From NCBI GenBank assembly GCA_002751075.1, contig NAOQ01000106.1:21836-35611 (forward strand): a stretch of 13,776 nucleotides of DNA. The letters are read 5' to 3'. Below, piece by piece: positions 1-9,500 of the stretch; the stretch's first letter is position 1; each line of letters begins with the position of its first letter. This stretch comes from Ichthyophonus hoferi. Its lineage: Eukaryota; Opisthokonta; Ichthyosporea; Ichthyophonida; Ichthyophonidae. The position numbers and the translations under genes were made by a program. A model generated the notes under the pieces. It worked only from the letters and a program-made list of their open reading frames with translations, did no database searches and was not told the DNA's origin.

Positions 1-97
1 TGTCAGGAGCCAGTATGGGTGCAATGGAGCATTCAGGTTAGTAGAACCAGCAGGATGCAAAACCAGTCTATAAGTGTAGAAGTATTTCCAACATTAT

Positions 98-117
98 AAG
101 CATTCAATAAAATGCTT
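98..117 (+). other. Small hairpin with AATAAA across its loop
   Basis: AAGCATT (98-104) and AATGCTT (111-117) are perfect 7-bp inverted repeats around a CAATAA loop. The polyadenylation-type hexamer AATAAA occupies 106-111, just after the TAA at 97-99 that closes the open left-edge frame. Hexamers like this arise often by chance in AT-rich DNA, so a real mRNA 3' end is only a possibility. Confidence 0.3.
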
Positions 118-226
118 CATGGGTCTTGCACAAAAACACTTTAATTAATAATTAACTTCATGAGGTTTCTAATTGTATTTAATTAGGATTAGAAATTTAA
201 TACAGTTTAGCATGTAAATTTACTAT

Positions 227-329
227 GATTAGATAAGCGATGGTGATCTGAACAATTAACTCACCCTCACTGATTGGTGTAAAATACAAAACTATCAGTA
301 ATTAGATTAATGACGCTTATCATCTGATC
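227..329. repeat. Imperfect inverted repeat
   Basis: GATTAGATAAGCG at 227-239 is matched in inverted orientation by CGCTTATCATCTGATC at 314-329, with a three-base insertion in one arm and a spacer of about 74 bases. It could be a small foldback or MITE-like relic. No target-site duplication was identified. Confidence 0.35.
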
Positions 330-449
330 AACTGGTATTGATTAGGAATTGAACAGCTATATAACCAGAATTTGAAAACTTAATCTGGATTCTGATTTCA
401 GTTGTTAATAAAGTGATACAAGTGTAACTTACAAATATATTATAAATAA

Positions 450-2110
450 TGTATAAATCACAGCTGAAGTTTTACCAAGAACATAACAAGGCGTCTGGTA
501 AGAAGCCAGGGTCCACCTTCACAACCAATAAGAAAAAGAAGAAGCAGATAAGTCAAGTTTGGAACATAGTGGAAAGAAGAGACGTACCCCGCTGGACCAG
601 AACAAGGAACTAGATCCAGAAAAGGTGGCTTATGACAATAAGGGTCCAGAATAAAGCAGAAGATACAGTTGACGTCACTGATCAGGAAATCCCTGTCGTC
701 ATACCCCAGTGGGAAGGGCAAAGGGTTGGAAGCATTGTCCAAGACTTTAGTGAAATCCACGTCCATTGCCTCTGTTTCTAGAGGGGCACTTTGACCTTTA
801 GGGTCACATCCAAGTAGCAGGACATCAGGCACTATGGTCAAGTTGTAAAAAGATGGGAAATACTGTAATACCTTCTTGAAAAGGCCTTCCAAAGCTAATG
901 CTGTATGAACTAAGGTTGTGAGTTCTAGCTCCAAAGACTCACCCTTACTCATTGAGTCAAATAAGATAATGAATCCCCATTACATGTGAGGGGACAAGAC
1001 ATTGGAGTCAGATGAAATTTATGGTCATCCATGGTCAGAATGCACCTCATGGGAAACACTTCAGAGGAGGACACTGAGGCCATAAAAATCTTAACCAAAG
1101 AATGAGATGATGTGGAAGTAGATGCTAAAGTTGTAAATGCCAAAGTTTTAGATGCAGCTAAAACTGGTACAAGTACAGGTAAAGTGGATGCCATTGCTAC
1201 CAAGGCTGGGATCATCTGTTGAGCAGCTTATCTTGCTGAATAATGAGGGGCAGCTGGAACATGTAGCACCAAAGAATCCTGGTATCAGTGGTGGTGGTAA
1301 GAAGCATTTGATATCGCCTTACCCACCAGCTTTCTCACATCACTGGTACACACAGTCCCTTTTGATAAATCCCTGTTCTCCCACAAAAGACCTGGTACCT
1401 CCAATGGTAGCTCCTTGATATCAGAGGCATCAGAGTGGACTACCATGCCCACTACAAATAAGGTTTTCACAGCCAAAAGCTGTTTTTGCTGCATATCATT
1501 GGAACTGCCTGACATAGTCACTGAGTGAACAGATGGGACCCATAAATCCCAATGTTCACATCTGAAAACATTGATATGATAATCTTGGAGCTTTGTGCAA
1601 ATGGAAAAATTACTTTGAAGAACACTAATAAATGAGCTTCATACACCACACAATTTAGGGATGGAACCAGTACATGAAAGCCTTTCTCATTGTGAGGGTA
1701 ACCATTGAAAATGCCCTTTGTCCTATGAGTCTAAAATTTGGAAAATTCCAGAGTCTTAAAAATTAAAAAACACCCAAACACATGAAGGTCATGGGTAGGG
1801 GAAATCTTACCATTTGTCTAACAAAAGAAAGGAGAACATCACTCAGGCAATGCAGTGATTGACATCAGGTTGTGTGCCCTACATATCGCAATTGCACCAT
1901 CAGCCCAGAAAATCATGGGGACATGAGCCCACACTAGAGCAGATCTGATAAACCTAGAAATTACACTGTTTTATGCTCACACACCCCATTATGAGTGGAG
2001 CTATGGACTATGGAATGTTTCACTTCACCAAGTACTGATGGAATTCCTCATGCATGAATTCTGATCCATCGTCAGTTGCTGAAGATGCAAGCCAGTAGCC
2101 TTCATGACCA
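450..2110 (-). mobile_element. Ty1/copia-like LTR retrotransposon fossil, partial and broken
   Basis: This is a GC-richer island in AT-rich DNA whose - strand reads as degraded pol. Roughly 1740-2110 resembles a copia integrase core: there are stretches with an FWADGA-like motif (compare FWAEAV in the family) and VFGC (compare the conserved VFGCLCY segment). Roughly 1520-1720 reads as the integrase C-terminal region, with GIFNGYPHNEKGF matching the family's G-(I/F)-F-x-G-Y-x-x-x-x-K-G motif. The rest, 450-1520, is open in pieces and probably belongs to the post-integrase part of the same element, but no reverse transcriptase motif was recognised. Gag, protease and both LTRs were not found. 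It is interrupted in several places, so it is an old, non-functional fragment. The family call for the integrase part is good; the left boundary is uncertain. Confidence 0.7.
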
Positions 2111-4116
2111 CCTCATTGAAAATGGTAAAGCTTAGTAAAATTTTGTATTTGCGTTTTAATGGGTAGACACAGAAATAACAGGAAAACATATTCACAATAA
2201 CCAATAAATATTAAAAACCTTGCTTTGTCATGGGCATAGGACTCCCCAATATAATGCACCACGTTAAAAATAACTATATTTGGTTATCTACTTCAAAATA
2301 ACCCAATCAGTCTATTGCATAGTTTAAATTCCTAAAAATACATAAGATTATCTCGGAAGATTTAAAGTTATATTGCAGAGACTTTAGCCATCGCGATCCC
2401 ACTTAATTAAGGTCAATATGTAGCCAATCAAAATAGAGGTAAATAATACTGTAATTATATCAAACAAACAAATAAAAGTTTGGAAAACGTTTTAGCTGAA
2501 AACATCCGACACAACCACACTTTGGGAGCTAAATAAAGTATAACATATAATTAACTATCTCGTTTATTCTTAGATCCGACCTTTAAATCGAACCGCAATT
2601 TATCTGTGCTCCTGAGTTATGTTGTACCACATAATACGGATTACACACAGGTCATCGGCTCAGATCTCACCGCTTGACTTGGACCAAACCAAGTCGGCGG
2701 TTCCAATCCTACCGATTGACTGACCCTTACAATTTACAATTACCAGAATAAGCTATTTACCATTTCTAATATAATAGTTGGATTCTGACAGATTATTGAA
2801 TCGTTTGTGTTTGTGATTTTTGATCAAAAATTCTGGTCGTAGCATTACTTATATCATATTTTTCTCCTCTGAGACTCCAGACAAGAGGAAACCATTAATG
2901 TAACTTTCTGAGTGTATGTAAATAAGAAATGATGAATGAGGGGTATATCATCTCTGTAGTTTGGTGACATGAACAAGATAGAAAATGTGGTCCAAAAGTG
3001 ACACATTTGTTTAATTGTTACAAGATCGTTGGCCACCGATGAGTAATAAGGTTCGATTTATGCCCAGATAATAAGCAAATCGATTTTTGTCGAGTACGCA
3101 ACATATGAACACTAATACATCAACGAGGAAATGAATTAATTTACCAGCTAAATAGTGACATTATAGTATAAGTATTGCGATAAGATCAGATAATTCTAGT
3201 GGGTCTCTTTGGCCTATCGTGGGTTGCATTAGCTAATACGAATATTTATAATTGGCTCCATTTAAGTCGTTGAACTTAGCAACATTTGTTAACTAGAAAG
3301 TTAGCACTGGGGATGAAGCAAAGTATAAAACAAAATAAAACTCAAAAAATATTAATCATACAAAGTAAGTTGTTTTCTTTCTTTTCCTATTCTAAAGATA
3401 TTTTCTTTAATTGAATATTTGTAGTTTTAAATATATTTATATCATGTCTCAAGGCATGAATTAATGCTTACTTTTATGATTTTAAATTTGTATTATGAGC
3501 AGAGATCAAGACCAGAGAATTTTTGCCAATGTTTACAGCAATACAATCAGGTTAGTCTCCTCAAACTAAACTATATGGGATGGTGTAAACAGTTATCTTT
3601 GCTATCAGTGTGTTTTTACTGCCAATAATATATATAGTACCCTATCCGACTCTTTCACATATCGCTTATTCTAGTATATGGGAAGATTAGTTAAATATTA
3701 TATGTGTCTGTGTTGTAGTTAACAATACCTACGTCTATTAGCTAATATCTACTCTAATAAAGTATATAAAATGGATCCAGACTGGTTCTGGGCGTGCGCT
3801 TTTGTTTATAAACGTGGTGTATGAATTTATCTAAGTAGTCAAGCTATACATCGGCTCAGTCTAATTGTTAAATTTTGGATCATATTAAAAACAGATACAT
3901 AAATTGCCACATTACACAAGAACTTGCTGCAGCTTCACTTTTTTCTACCAATCTATTTGCTCAAATTGGCATCGTTTAAAGATTATTCGCATTGAGATTC
4001 GGATTTGCCTGTATTCAATTCGTCAGTAAATCGAATCGGAAGGTCGTGTCCTCGGCTATTATTTTAGGTTTACCTGTAATCGGGTCAAATGTTGTATTGT
4101 ATGCATTTGTTATACT
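2111..4116. other. AT-rich intergenic DNA
   Basis: No coding region is supported on either strand; open frames here are short and have unlikely composition. Apart from the structured hairpin at 2651-2720, only AT-rich low-complexity sequence and scattered single-copy DNA were seen. There is no recognisable tRNA, rRNA or complete transposable element. Confidence 0.6.
2651..2720 (+). other. Three-stem nested hairpin, possible tRNA-like or structured RNA element
   Basis: Three nested stems are visible. The outer stem pairs GTCATCGG (2651-2658) with CCGATTGAC (2712-2720), with one bulged base. The middle stem pairs ACCGC (2669-2673) with GCGGT (2697-2701). The inner stem pairs GACTTGG (2676-2682) with CCAAGTC (2689-2695) around a 6-base loop ACCAAA. 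The internal loop between outer and middle stems is 10 bases on each side. GGTTCCAATCC (2699-2709) differs at one base from the pol III B-box consensus GGTTCGANTCC, and GGCTCAG (2657-2663) is A-box-like at tRNA-like spacing. The T and D arms do not fold as in a true tRNA, so a normal tRNA gene is unlikely. A tRNA-derived relic, a hairpin RNA precursor or a foldback element are alternatives. The strand cannot be fixed from the fold alone. Confidence 0.45.
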
Positions 4117-4265
4117 TCAGTTGGGGTTTAGCTGTTCGCGTTGTCTCTTGTTAAGCTCAGAATTAACAGCAAAAGATGTACTTTCCAGATGGGCAACACT
4201 TGTACCCTGTAGCACACGAGTGTCATCGTGGTAGACGTATGCGAGCATTACTTCTTGATTCTACT
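4117..4265 (-). mobile_element. Possible Ty3/gypsy-like LTR retrotransposon fossil patch
   Basis: The - strand has a coding-like patch whose residue pattern (a V..V...D..VLQGTSVAHLE-type stretch, then a charged LNKRQREQL helix) recalls the spacer between protease and reverse transcriptase in Ty3/gypsy elements. No protease, reverse transcriptase or LTR was recognised around it. If real, it is a small, old, broken remnant. An open + frame over the same bases (3992-4234, no ATG start) looks like its shadow. Confidence 0.3.
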
Positions 4266-5263
4266 TGGTATCTTTGGGCATAGTCAGATTAATCTTCATT
4301 TGGGAGCGTCAAATTTGTTGCTCTAATCGAGCGCCAGCAAGCAGATTGACTTATTTATGATTGATATTTCCTGAATCGACGTGTTGGTTGTCTCTATTAG
4401 TATACCATGTTTAGAACTGTCAATAATGCCAGTTGTGCTAGTATTCTTTTATAGTTAAAACGCTTGTCTAGCCAAGAGTTTAAACAAGGATATCAAAACT
4501 TTCTATGTACGATGTTAGAATCAGTTCCTGGTTGATTCATGACTTAATTCTGATCGCAACAACTCCTTTTATACAATGATCATCATTAACAAGACAGTAT
4601 CTTAGTGGCATGATCTGCCGGGGTTTGACTTTATAAATTATAATTTGGCAAATAAAAAGTAGTGAGACCATAATACAGAGACGTTTGGAGCTTGTGAAAT
4701 TCTAGCCTCAATTATAGTTAACGATATATGCTATTACAATGTTTGTGGTTTAAATAACCAGTATAACATTATACAGTACAGCCACCTGTAAAATAAATTT
4801 ATTATAATACGATACACACAAGAATAACATAAAAAACCAATATATATTAATATAACGGACATAAAAAATCAAATAAAAATAACAAAATAATGAAAACCGC
4901 AATTTGGGTTCTCGTTCCCTACTTGGCCCGGAATTGCACTATCTCTAGGCTTATATGGCTATTAATAAGGGATTCTTATTAGTTATTAGATTTGATATTA
5001 TTTTTAATCCAATAAAATATTATCCAATAATAAACTTTTCATTATGAGGGGTGTGAATTTTACAAATTTATAAAACCATCGTTAGGACGAGCGGTTTAAA
5101 TCAACAACATTTTTTTTTTCTGTAAAATTTTAAAAACAAAATTTTATTATTTTATATTTTCATTTAAAATACTTTTATAGGAATAAGTCTTAAACATTCT
5201 TGCTACTAAGTTTTAGTAATCAACACCAGACATACCTATTTTTGAAAGTGTACTTCTTTTTAA
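4266..5263. other. AT-rich intergenic DNA upstream of HSPA14
   Basis: No gene is seen here. The DNA becomes very AT-rich towards 5100-5260, with a run of nine T at 5111-5119. A perfect 7-bp hairpin, TAATAAG (4963-4969) and CTTATTA (4975-4981) around GGATT, is the only small structure noted. The patch at 4890-4950 is slightly richer in GC but has no recognised function. Confidence 0.55.
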
Positions 5264-5328
5264 CATATTCAGGTATGAATTGTGTGTGTATTGGTTAAAC
5301 ACATACTATTTATAGTCCAATGTGTAGT
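5264..5328 (+). repeat. Upstream copy of duplicated ATTGG/CCAAT module
   Basis: This ~65-bp segment matches 5500-5567 in direct orientation about 237 bases downstream. The best-conserved part runs from ATTGGTTAAAC (ATTGG at 5290-5294) to CCAATGTGTAG (CCAAT at 5317-5321). Between them CTATTTAT is shared. Similarity fades leftward to a shared CATATT at 5264. Confidence 0.6.
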
Positions 5329-5499
5329 ATTTTACAAAACAATAAAATATATTGAAAATCTGGAAAATATAATATCATATAACATAATATAATGCACATT
5401 AAACATAACACTAAAAATAAATAAATAAATTTATTAAAAATACAATAAATAAAATAATAAAATAATGAAATAATAAAACATAAGCAATTTGATTATATT
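5329..5499. other. AT-rich spacer between the two module copies
   Basis: Extremely AT-rich sequence dominated by AATAAA and TAAATAAATAAATA-type runs (about 5410-5480). No gene or defined element is visible. Confidence 0.6.
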
Positions 5500-5567
5500 C
5501 ATATTTAAAGTACGACTAGCAATTTTATTGGTCAAACCTATAATCTATTTATGTCCCAATGTGCAGT
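5500..5567 (+). promoter_or_regulatory. Promoter-proximal copy of the ATTGG/CCAAT module of HSPA14
   Basis: This is the downstream copy of the direct repeat. ATTGG lies at 5527-5531 and CCAAT at 5556-5560, so NF-Y-type CCAAT sequences occur in both orientations about 180-210 bases before the HSPA14 start codon. The promoter role is inferred from position and motif; no transcription start is known. Confidence 0.45.
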
Positions 5568-5600
5568 GCACGTGCACCCAGTCTAAATACCTCACACGTG
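5566..5600 (+). promoter_or_regulatory. Paired E-boxes upstream of HSPA14
   Basis: GTGCACGTGCAC at 5566-5577 is a perfect 12-bp palindrome centred on CACGTG (5569-5574). A second CACGTG lies at 5595-5600, 26 bases further on. CACGTG is the established site for Myc/Max, USF and related bHLH-zip factors. Adjacent CCAAT and E-box sites are typical of proximal promoters of housekeeping genes. Binding here is inferred. Confidence 0.45.
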
Positions 5601-5629
5601 GTTGGTACTGATCACACACACAGATAAGC

Positions 5630-5666
5630 TGCCTTTTGTCTCGTCTGTCTTTTTTATTGTCGCCTC
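5630..5666 (+). promoter_or_regulatory. Pyrimidine-rich leader segment of HSPA14
   Basis: A strongly C/T-rich stretch (CTGCCTTTTGTCTCGTCTG, then a T run and GTCGCCTC) lies about 70-110 bases before the ATG. If transcription starts inside it, the mRNA could begin with a 5' terminal oligopyrimidine-like tract, as many translation-machinery mRNAs do. The start site is unknown, so this is a possibility only. Confidence 0.25.
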
Positions 5667-5737
5667 AATAACTTGAAGTGATTTTGTTCGTTACACTACA
5701 CCTTTCTTGTTTGTGTATTCCATATTAGATTGTCAAA

Positions 5738-5797
5738 ATGTCTAAGGCTGTTGGACTTGATTTGGGTAGCTTTAACTGCTGTGTCGCAATCTGCAAG
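5738..5797 (+). CDS. HSPA14 exon 1 (residues 1-20)
   Basis: Carries the start codon and the first phosphate loop, VGLDLGSFNCCVAI, equivalent to the DLGTT loop of Hsp70; Asp8 is kept but the second threonine of TT is Phe12. Donor GTAAAT follows, intron phase 0. Confidence 0.95.
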
Positions 5798-6551
5798 GTA
5801 AATGTTTTCATATTTTCTATTTTTTTTTTGTCATTATTTTGTCTTCATTGTTTGCTACTAGTAGGATTTGAGTGTCCCGTTGTGGGTAACAGAATATTTT
5901 TTCCTAGTTGTCCCTCTGCCGGTGGTATGATACACAGAATGATTCATAGAATGACCAGTGTCTGTAACATAAAATTTATCTTGCCATTTCCATTAGTTAC
6001 CTGCAAATTTCCCTCACCCACCGTAAATATAATAGGCGTGTTAAAATTTAAATTTATATGCTATTTTTATTGGTTACTTATTGGAATTATTTTAATCAGG
6101 ATTTGGTTTTAAGTTAAAAATTATTGAGAATCAGTGCTATGTAATCTGAGTATTAAAACCACGTTACAGTGGAGAATGTATGTTTTTACACTTTTTGATG
6201 TAGATATCAATTTGGGTCAAGTCGGGTGAAAAATGGCGGTTTATTTTTCAATTATCTGTATTTAGTTTTCTATTCATATGCATAATTACCATATCGTATT
6301 ATGTCTACCAATTTCTGTTATTAATCATAATATAAATGCACTTAGTTGTACTTTGATTATTGAGTAGCTGGTGGTACGATAGTGGTATATACGGTATGAA
6401 TGAGTAATTTAATGGACACTGTGAAAGTGGTTATATTTTATGTGCCACTGCATATTTGTCTATCTACTTTAGTCTATTAAGACTCGAGCCATGGTTATGG
6501 TAGGGAAGTCAACTGCATAGTATGTATATGCGTACAATTTCAATATTGTTT

Positions 6552-6587
<36 letters not shown>

Positions 6588-9500
6588 TCATACAGAAAAT
6601 AATAGCATTCCATTACAGCCAACATATATATACACCATGTTCAAAACATATACAGCTCCACACAACGCAGCACATTCCCCTAAGTTATGCAGGTGTTTTT
6701 TCATATAAGTATTATTATTAACCGTCTCTCCCTCCCTACTCCCTCTATATCTATATATCAGGATGATGGAACTAGCGAGGTCATCTCCAACGCCGCTGGT
6801 GATCGTACTACTGCTGCTTATGTCTCCTTTACTGACGAAGAACAGGTGAGTAAAAAGGTTTATACTGTTGGCGTAATAGTATGACAGTATAGTAGTATAT
6901 ATAGATAATTTAAAAATATACCTTTCAACATAATGATTCTAGCTTGTCTTGTAGTTAATATTGGGTAGTGTTGTATAGTATAATATACTGTATATTTAAC
7001 ATATGTATGTATGTATGCATATAGGGACTATTGAATTCAATATACTGAAGGGGAGAGGGAAATAGGTATAGTTATACTCAATGACTTGCATATCAATAAT
7101 GCATTTGTGCATATTGAGTATTGCTATAAATTTATTCAGTTATATAAGCATGTCGCAGCTAATTTCCCAATTGATTGTATTAACTGCTTCTAAACCTCAC
7201 GCGTAGACGGAGCCAATTTTCAAATAAAATCATTTAAATTGATTTAATTATAATTCATTAACCAATAAAACCTGTCTTAGAACCCACATGAGACTTGCTT
7301 ATATACCTTCTTTTAGGTCGAGATAAGATAAAGATAGTTACATCGTAAATAGATTATGGCTACCACAGATGAATCTTACCACATACCAGGACAGTCTGTG
7401 AAAAAACAAACATACCACAATTGTTTCATATATATTCTAATCTAACACGATGTCGCATAAATATTTTAGGCTGTTGGTTTCTCTGCTAAGCAGCTTATGA
7501 GTCGCAATGCACGCAACACTGTTTTTGCTGCCAAGCACATGATTGGGCAGAGGTGAGTCATCCTATGACCCAATTAGGATTAGTTAGGTGTCATATAGCC
7601 TGTGCATGTATATGCATGTAATGTGGATACGAAAAATTTGTTGTAACTAGAGGTTTAATATTTCTACTGCCCTCCTTGACTCCCTCCTACACATATATAC
7701 ATGCATAATAGTTGTTACTTTAATGATACCCAATGTTTTCTAAAAAGCTTTTGCTGAGCACTGCAATACAGTTTAATATGAAAATACAAACCCTAACCAT
7801 AACTCTATGTTATGCTAACTAATAATCAATTCTTTTCCACAGTTCTTCCACTTTGGACGATAGCATCAAATCTCAACTCCAATGCAATATTGTTGACAAG
7901 GAAGGAGTTGCTTGCTTTGAGGTTGACTACAAGGAACAGACTGTTCAGGTAATACACGCATGTATATGTATGTGTTGATGGGATAAGATATATCGTACAG
8001 GATATATTATATTTATTTTTTTCATGAAAAAAAATGCAGAGATGTTTCTTGTGTAATATTTTTTCAAAATAGTTGGTGTATTTAGGGTCGGGTTATGTGA
8101 TTTGAACTGGTTCGATTCAATCTTATTAAACTCTTTTGCGTTTTTAATATAAGATCACAATGGCGTTAGTGTATTTATCTTTTACCTTGAAATCGTTGAT
8201 ACAATACGATAATGTGATTAAACCACTTTCATTGATTCCATTGAAGTTTTTTAGATTAAAACTTATAGGTTCCAAATTGCTAATGATTAAATATATAGCA
8301 CCAATGTTATTCTGATCTACTTGCACGTATTTATCCTATATTCTTATTCATTACACCAGAGTGCTCAACACCACTTTTTATTTCTTTTAAACTAGGAATA
8401 TCTATTGGTTAACCTATACTATACTATATACAATAAAAAACTATTCCAAATTCATTTTAGACTGGGTTCTATTGCATGTTAATATAGCTTTAGTGAGGGG
8501 TAGTATTTGGTAAGATCTTACCATTCTTAGTACCAGTACTAATGAAAACAAACCAATAGATGAGCCCCCTTGAGATCACCAGCATTTTGGCCCATCAAAT
8601 GAAACAGACTGCTGAAGACTACACATCATCTCCTGTGACGGAGTGTGTTGTGGCTGTTCCCGCTCATTTCACTGAGGAACAGAGCAAGATTGTCGTTGAG
8701 GTAAGATGTATTCTGATATGATTTTTTGTATATACATGAATTTGCTTATGAAAATGAATAACCAATACTTATATGTATATATATATATATAACTTAATTA
8801 TTGTATAAACTGTCTGATTTTTAATGACATGCTATTTTTATCAAGATGATACGAATATATAACTAGTCATAAATAAATATAATCCCATGTTGAAATAGTT
8901 TATTTGCACATGCGATACATACATATACATAAATGCCATACATTTTTTAGACATTAAAGCATTCAGTAGTGAATCAACTTAAGGAATGAGAAAATCACAT
9001 TGTTTTGCTAAGTATGTAATTATTTAATCCCATGGAATCTGTACGGATAAAATATAGCATTTACAACTGAAATAGGGTGATGATAATTTGTATGTACGCG
9101 TGGGAGTGCATTTTAGACGGTGCTACATAATAGCTATAAATATATAGCAGTAAGATATTGCCAACAATCTATTTTCGCTACCACGCGGTTGTACTATTAT
9201 ACTACTAGACTCCTATACTAGCTATTGTTTTATTATGCTTTAATATTCAAGGATATTATATACATTTATTCTTATTCGCATTATAACATTTATTCCTCAT
9301 ATATATATGGTTCTCTCCTTGCACCAACCAATCTCCCCATTTCATTTTTCTATATCTTCTGAATTTTTAATTCTAAATCTAACTCGATGCGATCAATCAT
9401 TGTTATTATTGGATCCGTGTAGCTAGTGACCCCTTGCTAATGTGATATGACTCCAATAGGGTTGCAGGAAAGCTGGCCTAGAGGTCCTCCGCACCATTAA

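Larger units (their letters stand above)
1..450. other. AT-rich left flank with no confident gene
   Basis: This stretch is mostly AT-rich (many TTAATTA-type runs) and no gene can be assigned. The first ~96 bases are less AT-rich and one + frame is open from the window edge to a TAA at 97-99. That could be the tail of a coding region or chance. A hairpin carrying AATAAA follows at once, and an imperfect inverted repeat lies at 227-329; both are listed separately. Confidence 0.5.

Noticed and set aside
2651-2720. A functional tRNA gene
   Set aside because: Despite a B-box-like sequence and tRNA-like length, the D and T arms do not pair and the long central stem is incompatible with a cloverleaf.
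2854-3036. 60-codon - strand frame
   Set aside because: No protein family, no neighbouring exon-like signals; likely chance.
3992-4234. 80-codon open frame on the + strand
   Set aside because: It begins at TTG rather than ATG, has no family resemblance, and the - strand of the same bases looks more protein-like.
2592-4910. Short shared words such as AACCGCAATTT (about 2590 and 4896) and CATCGGCTCAG (about 2653 and 3849) as long terminal repeats
   Set aside because: Eleven-base matches are expected by chance in a window this long, and similarity does not extend beyond them.
5264-5737. Heat-shock elements in the promoter
   Set aside because: No run of alternating GAA and TTC blocks with 2-base spacing was found.
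8144-8326. 60-codon - strand frame in intron 4
   Set aside because: Lies wholly inside an intron, AT-driven amino acid composition, no motif.
8560-8562. In-frame ATG at the start of exon 5 as a gene start
   Set aside because: It is the first codon after a splice acceptor, and upstream exons 1-4 encode conserved Hsp70 sequence in phase.
9460-9467. Alternative acceptor at TTGCAG, 8 bases into exon 6
   Set aside because: Using it would shift the frame and lose the conserved GCRKAGLEV segment. The AG at 9458-9459 keeps phase and homology.
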